Positions 25,055-33,892 of a stretch of DNA of 64,000 nucleotides are shown one piece after another. Source of the DNA: Halogranum gelatinilyticum (GTDB taxonomy: Archaea > Halobacteriota > Halobacteria > Halobacteriales > Haloferacaceae); NCBI RefSeq assembly GCF_900103715.1, contig NZ_FNHL01000002.1, positions 372,001 to 436,000 of the forward strand, written 5' to 3'. Both the position numbers and the translations under genes were made by a program. A model generated the notes under the pieces. That model saw only the letters and a program-made list of their open reading frames with translations. It was not told the DNA's origin and ran no database searches. Every line of letters starts with the position of its first letter. The stretch's first letter is position 1.

Positions 25055-25552
25055 ATGCCCTCCTCCACCGCTCGCTCCCACACGGCCGGATTCCGACGGC
25101 TCCTGTGGGGGCAGCCTCGCGACCAGCGTCGCCACTGGCTGACCTTCGTCGGCGGCTACGCGCTCGCCCTGTTCGCCCTCTTTCTCGTCGCGCTCACCTT
25201 CGACAGACTCCTCGCCCCCGTCGTGGGCGCGACCGGCCGACTCGTCGCCAACGTGGCACTCCCCGTGGCACTGTTCTACTCGGTGCCGTTCGTCTCGGCC
25301 GCCAGCGCGTACCGCGGTGGTGGTCTCCTCGCGAGCGTCGTCGTCGCCCTCGTCCCGTCGTTCGTCTTCGGGACTGTCGCCGTCGCCGACACACTCCTCC
25401 GGGCACTCTCGACCGGCGCGATTACCTCTCAGGGTGACGCACCGCTGTGGGGACTGCTGCTCGTCTACGCGACGCTCGGGCTGGCTGGGTCGCTCGTCGG
25501 TTATCTCGGCGGGCTAGTTGGCAGGTTCGTCGTCGACCGCTACCAGCAGTGA
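25055..25552 (+). CDS. Membrane protein, function unknown
   Basis: 165 residues, basic first 30 residues, then four hydrophobic segments at about 31-55, 62-82, 90-112 and 128-155. No family recognised. The upstream region has a T-run (ctttttccc, about 25022) that may end the permease transcript. It converges with the GNAT gene. Confidence 0.65.
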   Translation: MPSSTARSHTAGFRRLLWGQPRDQRRHWLTFVGGYALALFALFLVALTFDRLLAPVVGATGRLVANVALPVALFYSVPFVSAASAYRGGGLLASVVVALVPSFVFGTVAVADTLLRALSTGAITSQGDAPLWGLLLVYATLGLAGSLVGYLGGLVGRFVVDRYQQ

Positions 25553-25630
25553 CGCGGCGCGACGGTACCGACCGCCGTCGAAAAGAGAAGAACGCGAAAC
25601 CTGACTGGCCCGCGACAGAGCGGACGTGCG

Positions 25631-26599
25631 TCAGGCGAACCGGTCTTTCGTCAGATCGGCGGCCATCACGAAGTCCGGTTCGTCGGAGACACCGACACGC
25701 GAGGCGGCGACGTCGCTGACCCACCGAGCGGACTCGGGAATCAGGACGCGTGTCTTCTCCGCACCCACGCTTGCGGCGTCGCGTGCGACGGCCGCGAAGA
25801 GCGATTTGCAGGCATCGAGGTCGGCCCACGCGCCGACGGCGTACTCGGCCCACGTCTCCTCCTCGCCGTCGTCGGTCGGCCGCTCGTAGGTCCGGTTGCG
25901 GTAGGTGAAGCCGCGCGTGCCGTCGTCTCGGACGACGAACAGCCGGTCCTCGTCGGCAGCGCGCCGGAGCTTCTCGCGGGTCAGCTCCGAGACGGCCCAC
26001 GACTCGTCGCCGTCGAGCGCGAGACCTTTCAGGTCCACTCGGGTGTCGCTGGCGGTCCAGAACGCCCAGGCTGCGTCGGTCGCGTAGCTTCCGGCCGTCT
26101 CGTCGCCGTCGCTGCCGACGATGTCGAGCACCGGTTCGGCGTCGGCGTCGGGCGTCGGCTGTGCCCAGCGGAACTCGGTGCAGGGGTCGAAACCCGCCGC
26201 GCGTGACCCGCCGAGCCCGCCGACGTTCCACGAGAAGACCATGTTGCGGCCGACGGTCGCGCCTCGCTCGCGCGCCCAGCGGAACGCGGCGTCGTTGATG
26301 CGCGTGCTCAGGCCCTGCCCGCGGTAGTCGGGATGGACACGCATCCCCTGCGCCCACGCCTCGTGCTCCGAGAGGAGGACGCACTGGAGGAGCGCGGCGA
26401 TGTCGTCGCTGCCGACCACGTCGACCACGAAGGTGCGCTGGCGTTCGCCGTCGCCCGCGATCCATCGGTCGAAGATGCGGGGGATGTAGTCGCCGCCGCG
26501 GTCCGTCCAGATACGGGACGTGAGGTCGACGACGGCCTCCTCGTCGTCGAGGGTGGCCTGTCGAATCTCGTACTCCTCTGTGGCTGGCTCCTCGGCCAT
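25631..26599 (-). CDS. GNAT-family N-acetyltransferase
   Basis: 322 residues. The N-terminal half is a GNAT domain: EIRQATLDDEEAVVDL at the start and the acetyl-CoA-binding block RVHPDYRGQGLSTRI (about 104-118). The C-terminal half (170-320) is a second, degenerate domain. Substrate unknown. The ATG overlaps the gatD stop by one base (TGATG), so it is cotranscribed with gatD. Confidence 0.82.
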   Translation of the reverse strand: MAEEPATEEYEIRQATLDDEEAVVDLTSRIWTDRGGDYIPRIFDRWIAGDGERQRTFVVDVVGSDDIAALLQCVLLSEHEAWAQGMRVHPDYRGQGLSTRINDAAFRWARERGATVGRNMVFSWNVGGLGGSRAAGFDPCTEFRWAQPTPDADAEPVLDIVGSDGDETAGSYATDAAWAFWTASDTRVDLKGLALDGDESWAVSELTREKLRRAADEDRLFVVRDDGTRGFTYRNRTYERPTDDGEEETWAEYAVGAWADLDACKSLFAAVARDAASVGAEKTRVLIPESARWVSDVAASRVGVSDEPDFVMAADLTKDRFA

Positions 26600-27852
26600 C
26601 ACGTCCACGGCCGCGACTGCTCCGTCAGCTCGCCAGCGAGGTCCCGCTGCATCGCCTCGGCGGGGCTGTCGGTGTTCGCGATGGCCCACATCAGCTTCAC
26701 CTTCGCCGTCTCGGGGAGGGTGTCGCCCGCCTCGACGACGCCGGCGTCGAGCAGGTCGCGGCCGGTGTCGTAGACGCGGTCACAGACGCGGCCTTCGAGA
26801 CACTGGCTGGTCATGGCGACGGTCGCACCCCCGTCGACGAGTTCCTCGATGCGCGGGATGAGGTCCGTGTGGACGTGGCCGAGGCCCGTCCCCTCGATGA
26901 TGATGCCGGACTTCCCGTCGAGGTAGTCCCACGCTGCGGGGTCCATACCCGGCGTGAACTTGACGAGTTCGACGTCCTCGGCGAGGTCGTCGGCGATGTC
27001 GAGGTCGACGCCGCCGCGCTCGGCGTAGTCGCGCCGAAAGGTGATCTCCTCCGTATCGTAGTCGATCTCGCCGAGCGGCTTCGCGCCGATGGTCCGGAAG
27101 GCGTCACGGCGCGAGGTGTGGCTCTTGCGGACGCGCGTGCCGCGGTGGAGTGCGCAGACGTCGTCGGACTCGGAGCCGTGCATACAGACCATGACCTCCG
27201 CGGCGTCGCCCTTGGCCGCTTCGACGGCGCAGACGGCGTTCATCACGTTGTCCGAGGAGGGGCGGTCCGCCGAGCGCTGGCTGCCCGTGAAGACGATGGG
27301 GACCGGCGTGTCCAGCATGTAGGAGAGCGCGGCCGCCGAATACTGCATCGTGTCGGTGCCGTGCATGACGACGACGCCGTCCGCGCCGTTCTCGATCTCC
27401 TCGTGGACAGCCTGCGCGAGGTCCTGCCAGATGGCGGGCGTCATGTTCTCCGAGAGGATGTTGGCAACGACGCGGCCGCGGTAGTTCGCGCGCCCTGCGA
27501 GGTCCGGGACAGCCCGGAGGACGTCCTCGGCGTCGAAGCGGGCGGTGACGGCACCCGTCCGGTAGTCGACGGTGGAGGCGATGGTGCCACCGGTGGAGAT
27601 GAGCGAAATCGTCGGCAGGTCGTCGTCGAAGTCGACGACCGAGGCCTCGCTGTCGTCGTCCTCGTCGCCCACGTCACCGACGTCGTAGACGTCCGTCTCC
27701 AGCACGTCGACCGACGCGTCCTCGCGCTCGATTCCGACGTTGTAGCCGCCGTCGAGCTTGACGACGAGGTAGTCCGCGGTCGTGGAGGGCATCAGTACGC
27801 CTTCGTTCGTCACGCCCGCGCGGTCGACGCGGACGCGGTCCCCTGCGTTCAT
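26599..27852 (-). CDS. gatD: Glutamyl-tRNA(Gln) amidotransferase subunit D
   Basis: 417 residues. GatD is the asparaginase-like subunit that frees ammonia from glutamine for GatE, which converts Glu-tRNA(Gln) to Gln-tRNA(Gln); the GatDE pair is archaeal. N-terminal beta domain (1-75), then asparaginase core with ISTGGTIAS, VVMHGTDTMQYSAAALSYM and catalytic Lys region RVRKSHTSRRDAF. The ATG at 27852 gives normal length and begins MNAGDRVRV. gatE is not in this window. Confidence 0.95.
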   Translation of the reverse strand: MNAGDRVRVDRAGVTNEGVLMPSTTADYLVVKLDGGYNVGIEREDASVDVLETDVYDVGDVGDEDDDSEASVVDFDDDLPTISLISTGGTIASTVDYRTGAVTARFDAEDVLRAVPDLAGRANYRGRVVANILSENMTPAIWQDLAQAVHEEIENGADGVVVMHGTDTMQYSAAALSYMLDTPVPIVFTGSQRSADRPSSDNVMNAVCAVEAAKGDAAEVMVCMHGSESDDVCALHRGTRVRKSHTSRRDAFRTIGAKPLGEIDYDTEEITFRRDYAERGGVDLDIADDLAEDVELVKFTPGMDPAAWDYLDGKSGIIIEGTGLGHVHTDLIPRIEELVDGGATVAMTSQCLEGRVCDRVYDTGRDLLDAGVVEAGDTLPETAKVKLMWAIANTDSPAEAMQRDLAGELTEQSRPWT

Positions 27853-28311
27853 ACGCGCTCGTTCCGCGCGACCGGACTTGAATCCACTCGTTCGACTGTT
27901 CGGAGTGGGTGAGGGACGCTGAACGAGAACCCGGTGTGGCGCGTGGCTTCGCGCCGTCTCGTCGGCGCGAGCCACTCGTGCGAGGGATGAGCGAACGAGC
28001 CTGCGAGTGAGCGAATCGGTTGGGGAGGGTGTGGCTGTGCGGAGAGCGGTGGGTGGGACTGAAAGGGGACGCGCGCTCGGCGAAGCACGAGGACGTAAGC
28101 ACCACAGCCGAACGAAGTGAGGCGAGGAGCACAGCGACTCGCGCGAGTCGAGCGCGCGTGGGCTTTCGAGGGGTTCTCTGAATCCGAATCAACGACGCGG
28201 GACAGTGCAGTGCTTCCTGAGAGACCGTTCCACCCGGACACCGTGCTCGCAACAACCTCGAAAGCCCATCATCGCAGTAAGAGCCATACGTCCGGCGCGA
28301 CACTCACCACC
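27853..28311. repeat. Haloarchaeal-type intergenic repeat region
   Basis: 459 bases between gatD and the divergent membrane-protein gene. It is rich in short repeats of gagcgaacgag/gcgagtgagcgaa type and includes gggtgggactgaaagggg (28051-28068), a motif I remember as recurring between genes in haloarchaea. A perfect 16-bp palindrome, cgactcgcgcgagtcg, is at 28135-28150. No convincing gene; open frames here have unnatural compositions. Probably a dispersed non-coding repeat plus the two promoters. Confidence 0.45.
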
Positions 28312-28845
28312 ATGCAGCGTAGCGACGACGCCGAGTCCGAGGAGACGCTCGGCGCGCCCTCCGCGGACGACGACCTGCTCACCGGTATCGAAGCCGACAT
28401 CGAGCGGGCCGACCGAAAAGCCGAGCGCGACGCCGACGACGACAGTGGCCGAACCGGTATCCGGGGGCGACTCGGCCGCCTGTTCTCACCGAAGCTCTTC
28501 CTCGCGACCCTGCTCCTCACGGTCGTCGCGATGGCGGTCGGCGGCTCCATCCCGCTCGTCGGCTTCGTCGGCCGGTTCGTCGGTCTCTTCGCCGTGGCCT
28601 TCGCCGTCGGCCTCGTAGCGAAACGCCGCCACTACCTCGAAGTCGCCGCCGCGGGCGGCGTCGCCTCGGGGCTCGGCTTCCTCCTGAGCACGCTCAGTGC
28701 GACATTTCTGCCGGTCGCCGCCGACCTGCTGGGCCAGTATGGCGTCGCCATCGCTGGCGGTGGGGCGGTCGCCGGGATGCTCGTAGCACTGTTGGGTCAC
28801 TACTTCGGTCGAGACCTGCGCGACGGGCTGACGAAGGGCGTCTAA
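28312..28845 (+). CDS. Membrane protein, DUF456-like
   Basis: 177 residues. Acidic, charged N-terminus (1-60), then hydrophobic helices at about 63-80, 84-105, 115-137 and 140-162 with Gly-rich turns (GGSIPLVGFVG, AIAGGGAVAGM), which resembles DUF456 proteins. ATG at 28312 chosen because the sequence upstream is repeat-like and non-acidic. Function unknown. Confidence 0.7.
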   Translation: MQRSDDAESEETLGAPSADDDLLTGIEADIERADRKAERDADDDSGRTGIRGRLGRLFSPKLFLATLLLTVVAMAVGGSIPLVGFVGRFVGLFAVAFAVGLVAKRRHYLEVAAAGGVASGLGFLLSTLSATFLPVAADLLGQYGVAIAGGGAVAGMLVALLGHYFGRDLRDGLTKGV

Positions 28846-28870
28846 TCCGCCTCAGAGTGTCTAATTCGCC

Positions 28871-29533
28871 TCAAACGATGACCCAGCGGCCCTGTTCGCG
28901 GTCGCGGGCGACGAGTTCTCGTTCGGCGAGCCGCGAGAGCGCGTCGGCGACGACGTGTTCCGGCGCGTCCACCTCGCGGCTGATGGTCTCGGTCGTCTCG
29001 TTTCCCGTGGCAATGGCCGCGAGCACGTTCGCGTAGAACCGGCTGTCGGCGTCCGCGCCGATGGCGTCGTTCAGGCGGTCCAAGACCTTCGTCATCCGGC
29101 CGTGGACCCACCGCTGGGCGAGCGAGAGTTCGTTCTCCAGTTCGTCGAGTTGGGCGAGTTCCGTCGCGAGATCAGAGAGGTCGTCGTCCTCTTCGCTGGC
29201 CTTCACGTCCAGCGAGACGTGCGGACAGCGGCCAGCCATGTCGAGGCTCGCGCTGGCGGGATACGCGCTCTTGGCACCGAAGCCGTGCGGCGAGACGTTG
29301 ACCTCCAGCCGGAGGTTCCGCGAGATGTTGAAGTATTTGCGTCGCTGGTCGTCCGTCCGTGACTCGATGAGACCCGCCTCCTCCAGCTTCCGGAGATGGT
29401 CGATGACGGCCTTCGGACTGACGCCGAGATACTCGCTGATCTCCGTGACGTAACAGGGTTTGTGTGAGAGAAGCCGGAGAATGCGCCGGCGGTTCTCGTT
29501 ACCGAGGAGATCGAGCAGTACCGCGGAATCCAT
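28871..29533 (-). CDS. ArsR-type HTH transcriptional regulator
   Basis: 220 residues from the ATG at 29533. An ArsR/TrmB-like winged helix at 1-75: LLGNENRRRILRLLSHKPCYVTEISEYLGVSPKAVIDHL; then a ligand-like domain, a coiled segment (ATELAQLDELENELSLAQRW) and a second HTH-like domain at the C-terminus (TETISREVDAPEHVVADAL). This double-HTH layout is common to a conserved haloarchaeal regulator. A start 14 residues upstream is possible but adds basic residues unlike the rest. Confidence 0.85.
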   Translation of the reverse strand: MDSAVLLDLLGNENRRRILRLLSHKPCYVTEISEYLGVSPKAVIDHLRKLEEAGLIESRTDDQRRKYFNISRNLRLEVNVSPHGFGAKSAYPASASLDMAGRCPHVSLDVKASEEDDDLSDLATELAQLDELENELSLAQRWVHGRMTKVLDRLNDAIGADADSRFYANVLAAIATGNETTETISREVDAPEHVVADALSRLAERELVARDREQGRWVIV

Positions 29534-29653
29534 ATGGAGTGTGATATGCCGCCTGGACTCAAAAGGCTGACTCACCGACCGCGTGACAGCACGGGGGTCG
29601 CCCCGTGTGCACCGACCGCACGGTAACCGTGTGACTGGGGCGCAGTCGACCGC

Positions 29654-30508
29654 TCAGACTGCGGCTGGCAGCGGCCCGACGACGGCGGTGTCGACGGTCA
29701 CGCCATCGGCCGCGTCGTCGTCGCCGTTGCCGCGGGTGTCGTCTCCGGGACCGTTGGCACGGTTGTTGCCTTCGACACCGTTACCGCCGTTCCCATTTCC
29801 CTCGCCACGCCGTGGTTCCGGGGCGTCGGTCGTCGACTCGTTCCCGTCGGCTGTGTCCGTCGGGTCGGTAGTGGTCGGCCGTCCGACACCGAGACCATTG
29901 CCTCGACGCTCGGCGTCGATGTCTTCGCGAACGCGCTGCAGCCCCGGCGCGTGCGTGTTCAACCGCGTCGCCGCGCGCTCGGTGTCCTGCGTCGCCGTCG
30001 ACAGGGCCGCAAGCTGCCCGTTCAGTTCGGCCAGCCGCGAGCGGTACTGGAGCTGGGAGAGCTCACCCGCTTTGTAGGCCGCACGCAGTTCCGCCCGTTC
30101 GGCCCGGAGCGTCGAGACTCGCTCGCGAAGCTGGGTGACGCGGCGGTCGACCGCATCGGGCCGGTTCGACCGCGTCACGTCCGCAGCCCACATCCCGCTG
30201 TCGACGGACCCCTCGGTCTCCGACGAAGTGGACTGGACGAACGACGAGACACGGTGTCCGAGAGCCGCGTCCGACGCGTTCGTGTCGTTCGACGTCTCCG
30301 TCTCGCTCGACTGACTCGTCGTGGTTGTCGTGGTTGTCGTCGACGTGGTCGTCTCCCCGGTCTGAAGTGTCACACCTGCCCGGTCACCGAGGTCGGCCGA
30401 GGCGGACGTGCCGGGTCGGTCGGCGCTCGACTCGCCGAGCGCCATGGCCGCGGGTGCGAACGAGGCGCACACGAGAAGGGCGACGACGGCCACAGTGGTG
30501 AGTCGCAT
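29654..30508 (-). CDS. Exported coiled-coil protein with Thr-rich linker
   Basis: 284 residues. Signal peptide at 1-23 (VAVVALLVCASFAPAAMA), a Thr/Ser run near 52-75, a helical coiled-coil segment at about 118-175 (LRERVSTLRAERAELRAAYK), then a Gly/Asn/Asp-rich disordered tail. No anchor is seen, so it may be secreted or bound to the cell surface. No family recognised. Confidence 0.7.
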   Translation of the reverse strand: MRLTTVAVVALLVCASFAPAAMALGESSADRPGTSASADLGDRAGVTLQTGETTTSTTTTTTTTSQSSETETSNDTNASDAALGHRVSSFVQSTSSETEGSVDSGMWAADVTRSNRPDAVDRRVTQLRERVSTLRAERAELRAAYKAGELSQLQYRSRLAELNGQLAALSTATQDTERAATRLNTHAPGLQRVREDIDAERRGNGLGVGRPTTTDPTDTADGNESTTDAPEPRRGEGNGNGGNGVEGNNRANGPGDDTRGNGDDDAADGVTVDTAVVGPLPAAV

Positions 30509-30591
30509 AGTCGACTCTTGCCGATACAGCCTAAAAAACGCAGCCTTCGTTCGTTCCGTTCATCCGCCGTCATCGACTCGTTGTCGACCGT

Positions 30592-31239
30592 TTATTCGGT
30601 TCGCGCCGAGAGCGGAGCGAACACGCGGCCTGCCAGAAGAACCGTTCCGAACGATAGGACGACCGTAACCGCCGGGAGGACGAGGTCGGGCGTGTACCGC
30701 AGCGGCGGGTGGAAGCCGAACCAGTAGTCGAAGATGTCGTTGGCGAGGAGCAGCACCAGCGCGAAGCCGAGGGCACCGCGGGTCGTCCGGCCGATACGAG
30801 CGATGGCGACGGCTTCGAGGACGAACAGGAGATGCGTCCCGATGATGAACCAGTAGTCGTAGAGCGCGCGGGCGTCGAAGCCGAAGTAGAGTTCGGGCCG
30901 GAGATTGAGCGCGATGGCCGTCCAGACGCCGTACTTCACCAGCCAGACGAACGAGAGGGTGTGGAGATAGGCGAGCGGCCGGTTCATCGGCGTGTCCAGC
31001 ACGCGACTCCCCAGCGCGGGCAGGAGCGTCGCCAGCGACAGCGTCGCCAACGCGAGTGCCATCGGCGAGTCGCCGTAGAGCGGCCAGAGGAACGTCGGCA
31101 CCGACGGCATCGTCTCGACGTAGAAACGGATGCCGACGAGGAAGGCCGTGGCGTTGACCACGAGCAGCCAGACGAGCGTCGGTCCCGAGCCGAGATACTC
31201 CTCGATGGCGCGGTCGGAGAGCAGTCGCGAGAGATCCAT
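30592..31239 (-). CDS. DUF1405 membrane protein
   Basis: 215 residues, six to seven membrane helices, with FYVETMPSVPTFLWPLYGDSP after helix 1 and ALYDYWFIIGTHLLFVLEA in the middle, both typical of DUF1405 proteins. The function of the family is unknown. It stands alone between two exported-protein genes. Confidence 0.85.
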   Translation of the reverse strand: MDLSRLLSDRAIEEYLGSGPTLVWLLVVNATAFLVGIRFYVETMPSVPTFLWPLYGDSPMALALATLSLATLLPALGSRVLDTPMNRPLAYLHTLSFVWLVKYGVWTAIALNLRPELYFGFDARALYDYWFIIGTHLLFVLEAVAIARIGRTTRGALGFALVLLLANDIFDYWFGFHPPLRYTPDLVLPAVTVVLSFGTVLLAGRVFAPLSARTE

Positions 31240-31284
31240 TCGTGCGACCTGTCGGCCGAAGTCGGGTAAAAGCTGTCGAGGTGG

Positions 31285-33744
31285 CTACAGCGGCGTCTCT
31301 AACGCGGTCTCCGTCCGGTTCTGCGCGACCTGCAGACGACGCCGGACCAGCCCACGGACCTGCCCGGACAGCCTGACGCCGCCGTCGTCGTTGTCGAGCG
31401 CGCCCCGAATGGCCTCCAGCTGCTCTTGGAGCACCCGGAGACCGTCGTTCGCGGTTTCCTCGTCACCCGCCTCCGCCGCTTCCAACGACAGCCGTGCCGT
31501 CACGAGAGACAGTTCGATGGCGTCGACCAGTGCCTCGACGTCGCTTGGCCGACGCGCCGGTGTGGCTGTCTCGGTCGGTATGGCTGTCTCAGTCGGCGTG
31601 GCCGTCTCGGTCGGCGTGGCCGTCTCCGTCTGCCGGTCTGTCGCCGTCCGTGTCGTCTCCGTCGTCAGTCGCGTGGCGTCGTCAGTCTCGTCTCCGTCGA
31701 GCGTGGTGTCGGTGGCCGTAGTCGTGGTTGTCTCCGTCGAGAGCGTCTCGGTGGTGTCGGCGTCGACGGTGGCGTCTGCCTCGACGGTCGTGTTCGTGTC
31801 GGTGTCACCATCGAGGTCCGCGTCGGCGTCGACGGTGGCGTCCGCTTCGACGGTGGCGTCCGCTTCGACGGTCGCGTCGGCGTCGCCATCGAGTTCCGCG
31901 TCGGCGTCGACTTCCCCATCTTCGTCGTCGAGTCCGGCTTCCGCCCGAACCGACGCGCGGAGTTCCGAGAGGATGTCGACGACGAACGAGATGTACGAGA
32001 CCTTCCCGGTCCGAACCGTCCCGAGCCCGACCGAGTCGTCGCCCACGTTCGGATTGACCCGGTAGGCCGCCGACCCGCCGTCCTCGTCGGTCACCTCCGC
32101 GGTGTAGGCGCCCGCGTTGTGGACGTAGACGGCGAAGCCGTTCTCGCCCGGCGGGGTGCCGTCGTAGAGGCGGCCGCCCACGTCGTCGGTGACGGTCAGG
32201 TTCGTCAGGTTCGACTCCGAGTCGGCCTCGACGCGGACGGCGTCCTCGTTGGCGACGGTCGTGACCGCGCCGTCGACGCCGATGGTGCCGGTTCCCTGCC
32301 CGCGCTCGACGGTGAGTTCCTCGGCGTAGGGGGCGAGTCCTGCGCCGTTGACGGTCAGCCGGTGGTCGCCCTCGGGGACGTCCTGGAACGCGACGACGCC
32401 GTTGAACGTCGGGACGGCGACCGGGTCGCTTTCGAGGAGGCAGACGCCTTCGACGCCCGACTCCTGGGTCGTCACGCCCTCACCGTCGGGCGCGTCGGGG
32501 GCGGGTACCGCCTGTCGAATCGCCCCGACGAGCCGGTCGCCCGTGTTCGAATGCTCGATACCGTATCGCTCACGCAAGGCCTCGCGGTGGCGGCCGTCGC
32601 TCACGTCGAGCGACGGGTCGGTAAAGCGGTCCTGTTCCCACGGGAGGTCGGGCGCGGTGAGGTGGCTCGCGATGGCGTTCTCGGCCGCCGTCGGGACCGC
32701 GAACTCGAAGCTCAACTGCGGTCCCGTGAGTTCCGTGATGTCCCGAACCTCCTCGATAGGGACGAGGTCGTACTCGTAGTCGACTTCGGTGTCGACGCCC
32801 GTCCCCTCCGTCCCGTCGGCGACGGCGGGCGCGAAGGTATAGCCCGTCTCCCGCATCGGCAGATCACCCGGGGGCGACGACAGGTCCGAGAACGACCGGA
32901 CGGTCACGTCCGCGGCGAGCAGGTCGTCGGCGGTCACGTTGGGCAGGCGGTCGTCCTCGTAGACCGGCTGGCCGTCGAGTTCCGGGACGGCGAAGGGGAG
33001 CCGAAAGCCCTCGTCGCGGGGCAGGCCGTAGGCGACGGGCAACGACGCCAGGTCGGCGAGCTCCAGCGGGCCGTTGGTGATGTCGGCGATGAGCCCGTCG
33101 AGCGGGACCCGCTGGAAGGAGTCGCGCTGGTCGTTGACGCCGAGCGCGCTGGAGTGCGAGCCGATCTCCGAGATGATGCTCGGCCGGGTCGTCTCGGGGT
33201 CGAGGAACTCGTTGTTGGGGACCGAGGTGGAGTGGGCACTGGCGACGTAGAGCACCGGCTCCTCCGACTCCGTGTCGACGAAGACGTGCAGCACCTCCCA
33301 GTCGTGCCAGTGGAAGTTGGTGGTGAACTGGTCGAACGCGGAGTAGAACCAGTACTGGACGGCGACGAGCGAGCGGTCGGGATACTCGACGACGTGGTAG
33401 CAGGCCGCCGGGGCGGGCGGGTCGCCGGACTCCATGAACCGCCGGGTGTACTCGTCGAACGCGGTGAAGCCGTCGAGGACGGTCTCGCCGTCCTGCTGGG
33501 TCGTGAACTCTCGGGGGTCCGTCGGGAACCACTTCTCGCGCGCGCCGAAGTAGAGCGTCGGGGCGTGACGCTCGGCGAGTTCCTGTGAGGTGTTATCGTC
33601 CGGCGTCGTCGTCTCGATAGGCTCGGGCTCGCCGAGCAGCGACCCGCCAGCGACCGCGCCGCCGCCGACGACGCCGACCGTGCCGAGTGCCGCGAGGACC
33701 TGTCGCCGCGAGAGATCACCGAGGGAGGGGATTCTGGATGCCAT
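31285..33744 (-). CDS. Tat-exported Vps62-like protein with acidic repeats
   Basis: 819 residues. A twin-arginine signal (LSRRQVLAALGTVG, Arg13-Arg14, then a Gly/Ala-rich core) sends it out folded. The domain from about 52 begins LAERHAPTLYFGAREKWFP, like the Vps62 family opening, and has QYWFYSAFDQFTTNFHWHDWE, also typical of that family. Residues about 630-780 are low-complexity: repeated (V/E)ADATV units and PTETATPTETA units. The last 80 residues are helical. Probably a surface protein; no catalytic role is known. Start chosen for the Tat signal; frames upstream lack it. Confidence 0.75.
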   Translation of the reverse strand: MASRIPSLGDLSRRQVLAALGTVGVVGGGAVAGGSLLGEPEPIETTTPDDNTSQELAERHAPTLYFGAREKWFPTDPREFTTQQDGETVLDGFTAFDEYTRRFMESGDPPAPAACYHVVEYPDRSLVAVQYWFYSAFDQFTTNFHWHDWEVLHVFVDTESEEPVLYVASAHSTSVPNNEFLDPETTRPSIISEIGSHSSALGVNDQRDSFQRVPLDGLIADITNGPLELADLASLPVAYGLPRDEGFRLPFAVPELDGQPVYEDDRLPNVTADDLLAADVTVRSFSDLSSPPGDLPMRETGYTFAPAVADGTEGTGVDTEVDYEYDLVPIEEVRDITELTGPQLSFEFAVPTAAENAIASHLTAPDLPWEQDRFTDPSLDVSDGRHREALRERYGIEHSNTGDRLVGAIRQAVPAPDAPDGEGVTTQESGVEGVCLLESDPVAVPTFNGVVAFQDVPEGDHRLTVNGAGLAPYAEELTVERGQGTGTIGVDGAVTTVANEDAVRVEADSESNLTNLTVTDDVGGRLYDGTPPGENGFAVYVHNAGAYTAEVTDEDGGSAAYRVNPNVGDDSVGLGTVRTGKVSYISFVVDILSELRASVRAEAGLDDEDGEVDADAELDGDADATVEADATVEADATVDADADLDGDTDTNTTVEADATVDADTTETLSTETTTTTATDTTLDGDETDDATRLTTETTRTATDRQTETATPTETATPTETAIPTETATPARRPSDVEALVDAIELSLVTARLSLEAAEAGDEETANDGLRVLQEQLEAIRGALDNDDGGVRLSGQVRGLVRRRLQVAQNRTETALETPL

Positions 33745-33892
33745 GCGTCGTATGTTGACCGGACGTGCGGTCCCGAGACACATATACGACACGACCGAAC
33801 CCGATGAGCGGTGTGTCGACTCCGAGTGGTCGGCGGACGGGGCGAGTGCCCGAAGCGAAGGGTAGTTACGACCGGACCGGGTTGTGTCGAGC

